DNA from: Arthrobacter mangrovi
GTDB taxonomy: Bacteria > Actinomycetota > Actinomycetes > Actinomycetales > Micrococcaceae
Length of the DNA: 58,694 nucleotides
Direction: 5' to 3'
Assembly: GCF_026011795.1 (NCBI RefSeq)
Contig: NZ_BRVS01000014.1
Coordinates: forward strand, 1 to 58,694
In this document: positions 49,741-57,310 of the stretch, one piece after another
Layout: each line of letters starts with the position of its first letter
Position numbering within the stretch: the stretch's first letter is position 1
Notes under the pieces: generated by a model
What the model saw: the letters and a program-made list of their open reading frames with translations, nothing else
The model's database searches: none
What the model was told of the DNA's origin: nothing
Program-made: the position numbers and the translations under genes

Positions 49741-50967
49741 ATGATAAATGCCAAGAATTCAATCAAGAACTGTATAACGCTGTTTCAGGAGACCATACTT
49801 TACAGCTTGTATCGTATCGTGGTTCTCCGAAGCGCTAGTGGGGGTTCTAGGACTCAAAAGATTCTCATTGCAGCTCCAGGTAACGGAAATATTGGCGACC
49901 AAGCTATGCTCGAGGCTTATCTGGAAAACACCTCGGGAGAAGTAGTAGTAGTGGTTCGGGACGAAAGCGACATCCAGGTTCCCGATGCTGAGAAGGACCG
50001 AACCCGTGTTGCTGAGCTACCGAATCTCATTTACGGCTCTCCGTCAGTGGCCCACTTTCGTGAGATTTCACTCTTTGCGTCCCTCGCGTCGACAGCGACC
50101 GAGGTTGCCGTAGTCGGTGCTGACATAATGGACGGTGCCTACAACCCGAAGGCGTCAGCTCGACGTGCCAACATGCTCCGGTTGGCAAATAGGATGGGCG
50201 CTGATTCAAAAGTTCTTGGGTTTAGCTGGAACGGTCGGCCTACTACGGCCTCTCGGCAATTTCTCAAGAGGGCGACGCTGGCTGGTACCCAGCTGTATGT
50301 CAGGGATCCGATTTCAGCTTCGCGCGCCCGAGGTGATGGCCTGAGCAACGTTGTCGAGACAGCGGATATGGTGTTCAGCGCGACAAAGATGTCGGAGATT
50401 GTCGCTGACAAGATAGTGGGAAACCTGTCAGGTCAGAAGATTGCACTGGTCAATATCAGTGCTCACATAGAGCAGTCAGTCCCACAAATCGAAGACTATG
50501 TAGAATTGACTAACGGACTGATTAGTCAAGGCTTTAATGTTTTTGTTATCCCGCACGTAAGCAGAACGACGTCTGATGATATCGAACTGTCCAGGGTACT
50601 GGTTGATCGCGTTAAATCGCCACAGGTTGAACTTGTCGATGAGTTGCTAGAGCCTGCCGCGATTAGGTCGCTGGCACATCGCGCAAGCATCGTGGTGTCG
50701 GGGCGCATGCATCTATCGATCATAGCGCTGTCGCAAGGAGTGCCGGCCGTGGTGCTGGACTCCCAAGGAAAAGTAAAAGGCCTCGAGATACTGTTCCCGG
50801 AACATTTCGCCTGTATAGAGCCCCGAGCCGGTTTCGCTTTCGTGGCTCTCGAAGCCGCTCTCCGCCTCCATCCGCGAAGCGTTCCAGTGGAGCACTTGAG
50901 TGCCGTTCAACGGAAGTCACTAACGCAGTTTCAGCCCGTGTGCGCTGCAGGAGCCGGGAATGAATAG
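49741..50967 (+). CDS. Polysaccharide pyruvyltransferase family protein
   Basis: A 408-residue enzyme of the PS_pyruv_trans family, which transfers a pyruvyl group from phosphoenolpyruvate to a sugar of a surface polymer and so adds negative charge. The motif APGNGNIGDQAMLEAYL lies near residue 45-61, AVVGADIMDGAYNP in the middle, and the conserved ASIVVSGRMHLSIIALSQGVPAVVLD near residue 315, including the HLS triad used in related sialyl-like folds. It begins at ATG 49741; the ribosome site is weak. Its stop overlaps the next gene by 8 bp. CsaB-type wall pyruvylation is an alternative role, but the cluster context favours exopolysaccharide. Confidence 0.87.
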   Translation: MINAKNSIKNCITLFQETILYSLYRIVVLRSASGGSRTQKILIAAPGNGNIGDQAMLEAYLENTSGEVVVVVRDESDIQVPDAEKDRTRVAELPNLIYGSPSVAHFREISLFASLASTATEVAVVGADIMDGAYNPKASARRANMLRLANRMGADSKVLGFSWNGRPTTASRQFLKRATLAGTQLYVRDPISASRARGDGLSNVVETADMVFSATKMSEIVADKIVGNLSGQKIALVNISAHIEQSVPQIEDYVELTNGLISQGFNVFVIPHVSRTTSDDIELSRVLVDRVKSPQVELVDELLEPAAIRSLAHRASIVVSGRMHLSIIALSQGVPAVVLDSQGKVKGLEILFPEHFACIEPRAGFAFVALEAALRLHPRSVPVEHLSAVQRKSLTQFQPVCAAGAGNE

Positions 50968-51814
50968 CAGGGACCGCAGCTTTTCGGCGAATTCACGAGA
51001 GCTGGATGCGGCAAAGCGAGGCAACGGGAAATTGCCTTATCGCGCCCTGCCGGTCTTCGAAACCCATGTCACGCCCCTTACAGCAGATGAGCTGCTTCGC
51101 GAGTTGACCTTCCTGATTACTCAGCGTGGTCGAGTGTTCATTGGCAACCACAATCTGCATAGCCTATATCTCAATTTGACTGACTCGAAGTTTAGTCGAC
51201 TGTACAGTCTAGCTGACTTTATCCTGATTGACGGGTTCCCAATTCTATGTGCAGCCAACTTTGAAGCCGTAGCGCGGCGGGCTCCAGGCGTCCGATTGCG
51301 TGGAAAACACCGGATCGGCTCCCTCGATTGGGTGCCGCGATTGGGTGAAGTAGCAGGTCTGAGACGCGTTGCCATGATCGGTGCTTCTCCGCAGGCTAAT
51401 GCAGAGGCCGTGAAAAGGCTAAGCGCTACGAGTCCTCATATTGCTTATAGAGGCTGGGAAGGAAGCTCCTGGAACCAAAAGAGGTCAATGGAAGTAATCG
51501 CGGAAGTCCGTGCATTTCGACCACAGCTCACACTTGTCGGTTTAGGAATGCCACTCCAGGAGCATTTTCTGGAAGGGAATCTCGACAGCCTGCCTGACGG
51601 TGTTTACGCAACGGTAGGAGGAGCCTTCGATCAGATAGCGGGTCTCCAAAAAGCAGCGCCGAGATTCCTAGGTGATTATGGAGTGGAATGGCTCTGGCGG
51701 CTTCTCACACAGCCAAGGAGACTTGGCTACCGTTACTTGGTGGAACCTTGGAAGTTGCTTGCAGTGCTAACCCGCAAGCAAATCATTCGCAAGTCTAAAT
51801 ACGGACAGGATTAA
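50960..51814 (+). CDS. WecG/TagA/CpsF family glycosyltransferase (GT26)
   Basis: A 284-residue enzyme of the family that adds N-acetylmannosamine-type sugars to lipid-linked intermediates. Landmarks are FIGNHNLHSLYLNLTDSKFSRLYSLADFILIDG (the conserved N-terminal half with the catalytic Asp region), RRVAMIGASPQANAEAVKRL, and RPQLTLVGLGMPLQEHFLEGN. The C-terminal PRFLGDYGVEWLWRLLTQPRRLGYRYL is the membrane-binding appendage of the group. It overlaps the pyruvyltransferase gene by 8 bp, indicating coupling. About 40 N-terminal residues precede the domain. Confidence 0.9.
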   Translation: MNSRDRSFSANSRELDAAKRGNGKLPYRALPVFETHVTPLTADELLRELTFLITQRGRVFIGNHNLHSLYLNLTDSKFSRLYSLADFILIDGFPILCAANFEAVARRAPGVRLRGKHRIGSLDWVPRLGEVAGLRRVAMIGASPQANAEAVKRLSATSPHIAYRGWEGSSWNQKRSMEVIAEVRAFRPQLTLVGLGMPLQEHFLEGNLDSLPDGVYATVGGAFDQIAGLQKAAPRFLGDYGVEWLWRLLTQPRRLGYRYLVEPWKLLAVLTRKQIIRKSKYGQD

Positions 51815-51816
51815 GC

Positions 51817-52707
51817 ATGCTAGATGCAACCAGCGACGAACCTCTTGTGAGTGTGATCATCCCTACCATTGGAAGAGATTGCCTACGCACCACGGTTGAA
51901 TCTGTTCTGCGGCAGACTGTCGGCTGCGAAGTCATTCTGGTATTGGACAGGCCGGAGGTAGAGAAGGAAGTCAAAGAACGGCTGGCTGGCCTTGCGTATA
52001 AGCTCCTCACAACCAATGGTAGAGAGGGTGGTTCGTTCGCCAGGAATACGGGCCTGGACAAGGCATCAGCTCCGTACATTGCATACCTAGACGATGACGA
52101 TCAATGGCTTCCCCAAAAGGCCGAGAAACAGATCGCTGCCATTGAAGCGTCGCCCTACCCTGATCGATCGATATCGGTGACTGCAACCAGTTTCATTCGT
52201 GGACATGGCCTAAACGTTCAAATGCCTAGAGAGCCCTACCACAGCGCGAATAATATCGCGGATTATTTGGTTACCCGCAAGGATCTGAGGTTCGGTCGAA
52301 ACTTCATGCAAACCAGTTCCATTCTAGGACCGAGCGGAATCATGAAGGATTATCGTTGGGACACAAACCTTCCTAAGCATCAGGACTGGGATCTCTTTGT
52401 ACGATTTGGTTCCGACCTTAAAAATCACATCATCTTTCTCGCGGACGCTCTCGTGACTGTAAACCAAAACTCAGAATCCTCAGTATCGAAAATACCAAAT
52501 TGGAGGGCCAGTGCAGTTTGGTACGAGAAGCACAGTCACATTTTGTCCCAAGTTGGTAGGGGCGATTTTCTGGCAGTGCATATTTTAAGAGCGGCATTGC
52601 ACACCCGAAGCGTAAAGGGAATTCGCTACTATCTGCGGAATGTTCGGGGATCTCGAGCCCACATGTCGGCAATCATTGTCGGAATGTTTGGCTTTTTTAA
52701 AAAGTGA
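51817..52707 (+). CDS. Family 2 glycosyltransferase (GT-A)
   Basis: A 296-residue inverting glycosyltransferase. The GT2 start is LVSVIIPTIGRDCLRTTVESVL, NGREGGSFARNTGLDKASAPYIAYLDDDDQW contains the metal/nucleotide-binding acidic run at about residues 86-91, and KHQDWDLFVRFG marks the acceptor site with the catalytic base region. No membrane helix is visible. It starts two bases after the GT26 gene and its stop overlaps the flippase start (GTGA). The donor sugar is unknown. Confidence 0.9.
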   Translation: MLDATSDEPLVSVIIPTIGRDCLRTTVESVLRQTVGCEVILVLDRPEVEKEVKERLAGLAYKLLTTNGREGGSFARNTGLDKASAPYIAYLDDDDQWLPQKAEKQIAAIEASPYPDRSISVTATSFIRGHGLNVQMPREPYHSANNIADYLVTRKDLRFGRNFMQTSSILGPSGIMKDYRWDTNLPKHQDWDLFVRFGSDLKNHIIFLADALVTVNQNSESSVSKIPNWRASAVWYEKHSHILSQVGRGDFLAVHILRAALHTRSVKGIRYYLRNVRGSRAHMSAIIVGMFGFFKK

Positions 52708-54071
52708 GAGCACTACCACGAGCTCAGAATAGTTGGCTACTGAACGTTCTCACTTCAGGCGGAGTCCGTTTACTAATTTTGCCGGTGACGGCGATTTCTG
52801 CCATCCTCACGGCACGTATCACCGTAGAATCGACGGGCATTGGGGTATATGGTTACATCAACACGATAGCAATGTTGTTCCAGTTACTTCCTTTCGCTGA
52901 TCTCGGGGTTGGCGCAGCGGTCACCACTGCTGTGGCCCGCAAGGGACTATCAGACGCGGGTCCGTTGGACGCCGAGCGTTCCGTATTGGGCGCTCTGCGA
53001 GTTCTCCTTGCTACGAGCGGATTAGCCGCATTGGTGTGCCTGATCCTAGGCTGGTTTGGGGTTTGGCCCAGGCTTATAGGTATACCGGACCAATTTTCGG
53101 CGGAGTCAAATCTTCCCATCACGATTGTGCTCGTCGTTTTCCTGATATCCCTACCCATGGGATTAGGTCAAAGGATGCTTATCGGTGCAGGTAAGACGAA
53201 CCAATTGGCGTGGATCGGGATCGTCACCCCTGTAACAATTCTTGTCTACACCTTGCTTGCGGATCACCTTTCGTTTGAGCCATTCTATTTCGCTCTTGGT
53301 GGGTCCGTGTCCGTCCTCGTTGCTAACGTGTTTTACCTTGCGATAGGTCTAAAACTCGCAGAGATCTCCTTTCCTAATATCCTGCGTCGTCTGCTCCGTG
53401 CCAAAAGGTTCCCAGGTGGAAGCGTATTCAATACGGCATGGCCCATGCTCGTGGTGAATATTTCATTTGCGGCCGTCATGCATAGTCATCGCCTCGTGAT
53501 CTCACATGAGGTTGGAGCAGCGGCACTGGCGAGTTATGCGCTGACAGCCCAGCTCTTTTTCCCGATCTGGTCCGTTATATACATGAGTAGTACAGCATTG
53601 TGGGCAGAATTTTCTAGAGATGAACGTAGGGCCGGGCAGTGGTTGCGCGCAAATGTCTTGATGCTCAGTATAGGAATCGTGGGCGCACTCGCGCTGCAAC
53701 TTTTTGGTCCCCTTTTACTTGGACTAATGAGCAACGGCACCCTTAGCGGCTCGAGCTCCCTCCTGCTAACTTTCGGACTTCTATTGGTTGTCATGTCAGC
53801 TCATGCCACCCAATCCATGCTGTTAACTAGGCCGGCTAGGTTACGCCAGCGGGCCTATATGTCGATCGGAATGATTGTGGTCTATTTCCTCCTCGCTATC
53901 GTGCTGACGCCTCATGCTGGCGCCGTCGGGCCGGTGGTCGCGGTTACAATTGCGTATGCGCTGTGCCAACTGTTACCGGGACTGTTCGTCGGATATAGGG
54001 TCACCCGTCGCCGCGGTACGGTATCTGGACGTCACTCTGTCCTAGCGCCCATCTCGTCCACCGAGAATTGA
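52704..54071 (+). CDS. Polysaccharide flippase, Wzx type
   Basis: A 455-residue membrane protein of the MOP superfamily with 12 to 14 helices, carrying lipid-linked repeat units to the outer face. The first helices (NVLTSGGVRLLILPVTAISAILTARI) and LLPFADLGVGAAVTTAVARKG are typical of the family's N-terminal half; a second ALASYALTAQLFFPIWSVIYM block begins near residue 270. It starts at GTG 52704 with a 4-bp overlap with the GT2 stop. Together with the polymerase-like gene downstream it defines a Wzx/Wzy-dependent pathway. Confidence 0.87.
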   Translation: MRALPRAQNSWLLNVLTSGGVRLLILPVTAISAILTARITVESTGIGVYGYINTIAMLFQLLPFADLGVGAAVTTAVARKGLSDAGPLDAERSVLGALRVLLATSGLAALVCLILGWFGVWPRLIGIPDQFSAESNLPITIVLVVFLISLPMGLGQRMLIGAGKTNQLAWIGIVTPVTILVYTLLADHLSFEPFYFALGGSVSVLVANVFYLAIGLKLAEISFPNILRRLLRAKRFPGGSVFNTAWPMLVVNISFAAVMHSHRLVISHEVGAAALASYALTAQLFFPIWSVIYMSSTALWAEFSRDERRAGQWLRANVLMLSIGIVGALALQLFGPLLLGLMSNGTLSGSSSLLLTFGLLLVVMSAHATQSMLLTRPARLRQRAYMSIGMIVVYFLLAIVLTPHAGAVGPVVAVTIAYALCQLLPGLFVGYRVTRRRGTVSGRHSVLAPISSTEN

Positions 54072-54161
54072 TTGGATAGGTTTCACCTGCATGCGGCATG
54101 GATTGTTTAGGCGACGCGCCCAAGACTTTCAGTCTTACTACTCCGTAGAGTTGGAAATCGA

Positions 54162-55484
54162 ATGAGAACGGTCTCGCATCTGGATGCACGGACCGTTCGA
54201 TATAGTGATCATGCCTATCCGATGCAATCGCCCAGCGGAACCAGCAGGTCCGCATTCTTGATTGGCCTGCTCCTAGGAGCGGCGGTGAGCACAGTCGGCG
54301 TCACCTCTCGTCTCGGACCGCTAAGCATATCCGAGATATTTTTTTCTTGCGCAATACTGTCTTCATTGCTATTCAATGCTCGACGTATTCCGACGTATCG
54401 TCCCGGAAAGGTTGAACTTGGGATTCTCTTTTTCGTTCTTACGACACTAGTACTCGAGCTGATTAATTCGCTTGCCTTGGGACATGAGCCCGCGTTTTAT
54501 CTGACCTATAACTGGACGATATATCTGTTTGCAGTTTTTGCTGCCCGTCTTTGCTTGGCCTCAAGGGGCGAATTGCGCTCTTTCCTGGGAGGCTTCGTAC
54601 TCTTGGTGCCACTTGCCGCCGTGATTGCTCTGATGCAGCTGTTGGACAATCCGACAATATCCCGCACGATATTGGAGCTGGCACCTAATGCGGGCGCAAT
54701 GGCCCGCCTAGAGGAAGGCGCACCTCCGCGCGCCTCCGGGCTTATAGGTCACTGGACTGGCTTGGGCAGTTATCTTGTTGCAATGGCTGTAGCCGTACTC
54801 GCGCTAACCCTAATGAGCGCATCCCGAAGTAATTATAGAATGATTGCCCTGGGTGTAATCGGGCTGGGTGTACTGTCCACTTTCACTTTTTCCGTTATAA
54901 TCACGTACATACTTGTAGTTGCCGTATATTTTATCAAGACCAAGCGCGGACTGATTCTTCTATTGCTTTCTGGGATATTCGGCTTCGTGGCTTCTGCTTT
55001 CTTGGCTGATTCCTTAGCTTTTCGAGTCTTTCAGCAGTATGGCGACAATGCCGGTGCATTTTCTAGCTCTTCGGGTTTGATACCTGAGACCGTTATGTTT
55101 AGATTCTCCATATGGATCAATGAGACGCTTCCTGCCGTGCTTGAACGTCCAGTCACAGGTTGGGGCCAGGGTGTGTACATTCAATTCGGTCAATGGACTC
55201 ACTTTCCTGAGGACCTATTGTGGAGGTCGCCTGAATCTCAGTGGTTCAGCGTTCTGATGCAAGGCGGCTTGCTGCTGCTGGTTGTTATTGGCTATGTCAT
55301 CGTGCAGCTCTGGCGGGCCGCATCGATGCAGGAGTCGCAACTTGCTGTCGTTCTCAAAACATTCCTGCTGCTATGTGTCGCCACCGCCTTCACGGTGCCT
55401 CAATTCACAAATGCTGGTCTCCCCGCGGTCCTTTTCGTGCTATTCGGCGCTTTGGAAAGAGTGGCCAGGTCTCGACGGTCCTAG
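54162..55484 (+). CDS. O-antigen polymerase/ligase-type membrane protein (Wzy candidate)
   Basis: A 440-residue protein with about 11 helices and one larger extracellular loop at roughly residues 290-350 (YGDNAGAFSSSSGLIPETVMFRFSIW to the SPESQWFSVLMQGGLLLLVV region). This is the Wzy/WaaL topology, with PVTGWGQGVYIQFGQW resembling the loop segment of the family. It would polymerise the repeat units exported by Wzx. A gap of 90 bp separates it from the flippase. Wzy proteins are poorly conserved, so the call rests on topology and position. It is the last gene before the right-hand insertion sequences. Confidence 0.8.
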   Translation: MRTVSHLDARTVRYSDHAYPMQSPSGTSRSAFLIGLLLGAAVSTVGVTSRLGPLSISEIFFSCAILSSLLFNARRIPTYRPGKVELGILFFVLTTLVLELINSLALGHEPAFYLTYNWTIYLFAVFAARLCLASRGELRSFLGGFVLLVPLAAVIALMQLLDNPTISRTILELAPNAGAMARLEEGAPPRASGLIGHWTGLGSYLVAMAVAVLALTLMSASRSNYRMIALGVIGLGVLSTFTFSVIITYILVVAVYFIKTKRGLILLLLSGIFGFVASAFLADSLAFRVFQQYGDNAGAFSSSSGLIPETVMFRFSIWINETLPAVLERPVTGWGQGVYIQFGQWTHFPEDLLWRSPESQWFSVLMQGGLLLLVVIGYVIVQLWRAASMQESQLAVVLKTFLLLCVATAFTVPQFTNAGLPAVLFVLFGALERVARSRRS

Positions 55485-55939
55485 TGTTGATACCGGTGGA
55501 AACGACTTCGTCTAGTTCGTGTGGTTCGCAAGGAATGATGGCAGGAATTAGCGTTCATGCTGCTGCTCAGTTGACGATCCCTCCCGTATCATCCGGCGCC
55601 GCTCGTCAGCTCGCTTCAGGCATAGCATAGATCCATATTGGCCCACTGATCTGTTGGCAAGGGTTGGTTCCAAGCCTGCTCGATATGGTGCGGGTGTCCT
55701 GCCTCTTCGGGCCGTGCGGTCGCCAGCGACCCGGCGACCGCACAAAGTGTTTTGATGCCGGAGCTGGTCCCACTTAGGCGAACAAGGGCCACGGAGGACG
55801 GGACGAGATCCTCCGCTATCGAATCCGCATCCAGGCGAAGCCGACGTTTGACCAGAAGAGCAAAGACGCTGCGCCGTTTTCACAGTTCCCGCCAGCGCAT
55901 CCACACGCAAATACGTGTTGCCTTCCCGCGCGGGCGTTC
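55485..55939. other. Spacer between the polysaccharide cluster and the IS3 element
   Basis: These 455 bases hold the terminator hairpin at 55714-55743. Open minus-strand frames through 55600-55900 show no known domain. Composition rises to high GC again, so the edge of the acquired block is probably inside this stretch. Confidence 0.4.
55714..55743 (+). terminator. Hairpin terminating the polysaccharide operon
   Basis: GTGCGGTCGCC (55714-55724) pairs perfectly with 55733-55743 around an eight-base loop, with a TTTT seven bases later. Confidence 0.65.
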
Positions 55940-55990
55940 TGAACCGTCCCGGGTTTGATGCCGCTTCCTTTTGTGACAAGGATGGCGACT

Positions 55991-56305
55991 ATGCCCAAGC
56001 AATACCCGGCGGGCCAGCGTGAGCGTGCGGTGCGGATGGTCCTGGACCATGTGAGCGAGTATCCCTCGATGAACGCGGCCTGCAAGGCCATGGGGCCGAA
56101 GCTGAACATCGGCAAGGAAACGCTGCGTCGGTGGATGCTTCAGGCCCAGATCGATGCGGACCAGCGGCCGGGTGTGACCACCGCCGAACAGGAGCGAATC
56201 CGGGAGCTGGAGCGGGAGAACCGGGAGCTGCGCGAGCCCAACGAGATCCTGAAGCAGGCCTCGATTTTCTTCGCGAGGGAGCTCGACCCTCGCCGCCGCA
56301 AATAG
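55991..56305 (+). CDS. IS3-family transposase OrfA (helix-turn-helix and leucine zipper)
   Basis: A 104-residue DNA-binding subunit. The helix-turn-helix covers GQRERAVRMVLDH to KETLRRWMLQAQID, and the coiled coil EQERIRELERENREL supports dimerisation. The ending ASIFFARELDPRRRK is the common IS3-family OrfA C-terminus. It begins at ATG 55991 inside the left end of the element. The orfB frame lies at -1 relative to it, as expected for production of an OrfAB fusion. Confidence 0.88.
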   Translation: MPKQYPAGQRERAVRMVLDHVSEYPSMNAACKAMGPKLNIGKETLRRWMLQAQIDADQRPGVTTAEQERIRELERENRELREPNEILKQASIFFARELDPRRRK

Positions 56306-56322
56306 CCGGTTTCATTGACCTG

Positions 56323-57256
56323 ATGAGCGAACGCGGCCACGGGGTCGAGTCGGTCTGCCGGGTCCTGCGCGAGCAGGGCCCGGCAGGTTGCCCCGCGGAC
56401 GTACCGGAACTGGAAGTCCTCCCCGCCGGCGGCCCGGACCGTCTCGGATGCGCGCATTACCGATGCGCTGCGGGCCACCAAAGGCACCCCCGAATCGCTG
56501 TACGGCAGACGGAAGATGACCGCCTGGCTGCGCCGGGCCGGCCACGAGGTGGCACACTGCACCGTGGACCGGCTGATGCGCAATGAGGGCATGAGCGGCG
56601 TTGTCCGCGGCCGGGCCCACCGGACCACCATGCCCGGCACGGACGGGCAGCGGGCCGGGGACCTGCTCAACCGCCAGTTCACCGCCGACCGGCCCAACTA
56701 TGGATGGGTCACCGACTTCACCTACGTCAGGATGTGGGCCGGCTTCGCCTATGTGGCCTTCGCGATCGACCTGTATTCACGGGCCATCGTGGGCTGGCAC
56801 GCGGCCATGTCCAAGGACACGGAACTGGTCCTGATCACCCTGAAGATGGCCCTGTGGCGGCGCGACCACGACGGCCACCGCGTGCCGGAGGGGATGATCC
56901 ACCATTCGGATGCCGGCAGCCAGTACACCTCCATCCGGTTCACCGAAACGCTGATCCTCGAAGGGCTGGCTGCCTCCGACGGAAGCGTCGGGGATGCCTA
57001 TGACAATGCCCTGGGCGAGTCGACCGTCGGCCTCTACAAGACAGAGTGCACGGCCAAGAACAGCCCGTTCCTGACCGGCCCGCTCAAGACCCTCACCGAG
57101 GTCGAGAAGGCCACCATGGACTGGGTCCACTGGTACAACACCGAACGGCTCCACGGCCACCTCGGACTCATCCCGCCGGCCGAATTTGAAACCAACTACT
57201 ATGACCAGGAACGCACCTCAGGAAACCCTGAGGCACCCCGTATGAAGACGGCCTAA
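56323..57256 (+). pseudogene. IS3-family transposase OrfB, broken by a one-base insertion
   Basis: The N-terminal part reads MSERGHGVESVCRVLREQG in one frame up to about 56379. The rest continues one frame further, with VAPRTYR at about 56387-56407 and then RRKMTAWLRRAGHEVAHC onward. Four bases stand at 56380-56383 where one codon is expected, so a one-base insertion separates the halves. The rve catalytic core is complete: Asp in GWVTDFTYV, Asp in MIHHSDAGSQY and Glu in DNALGESTVGLYKTE. A free-standing C-terminal piece from ATG 56516 would have 246 residues but lacks the N-terminal HTH_21 region. Unless this is a sequencing error, the copy cannot move by itself. Confidence 0.82.
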
Positions 57257-57310
57257 AACCCGGCACGGTTCATTCATTACCACTCCCGTGAGGAGGCCAA
57301 CGCGAACGTC

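Larger units (their letters stand above)
55940..57272 (+). mobile_element. IS3-family insertion sequence, 1333 bp, with terminal repeats and 3-bp target duplication
   Basis: The left end TGAACCGTCCCGGGTTT (55940-55956) is mirrored at the right end (57256-57272) with one mismatch, and weaker similarity continues inward. TTC flanks both sides (55937-55939 and 57273-57275), the usual 3-bp duplication of the IS3 family. Inside are orfA and a frameshifted orfB. The well-preserved ends and duplication point to a recent insertion. An IS256-family element lies 38 bp to the right. Confidence 0.9.

Noticed and set aside
55600-55900. Possible transposase or glycan gene remnant on the minus strand before the IS3 element
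   Set aside because: Open frames exist in two phases, but neither shows a motif or start, and one contains the terminator hairpin.
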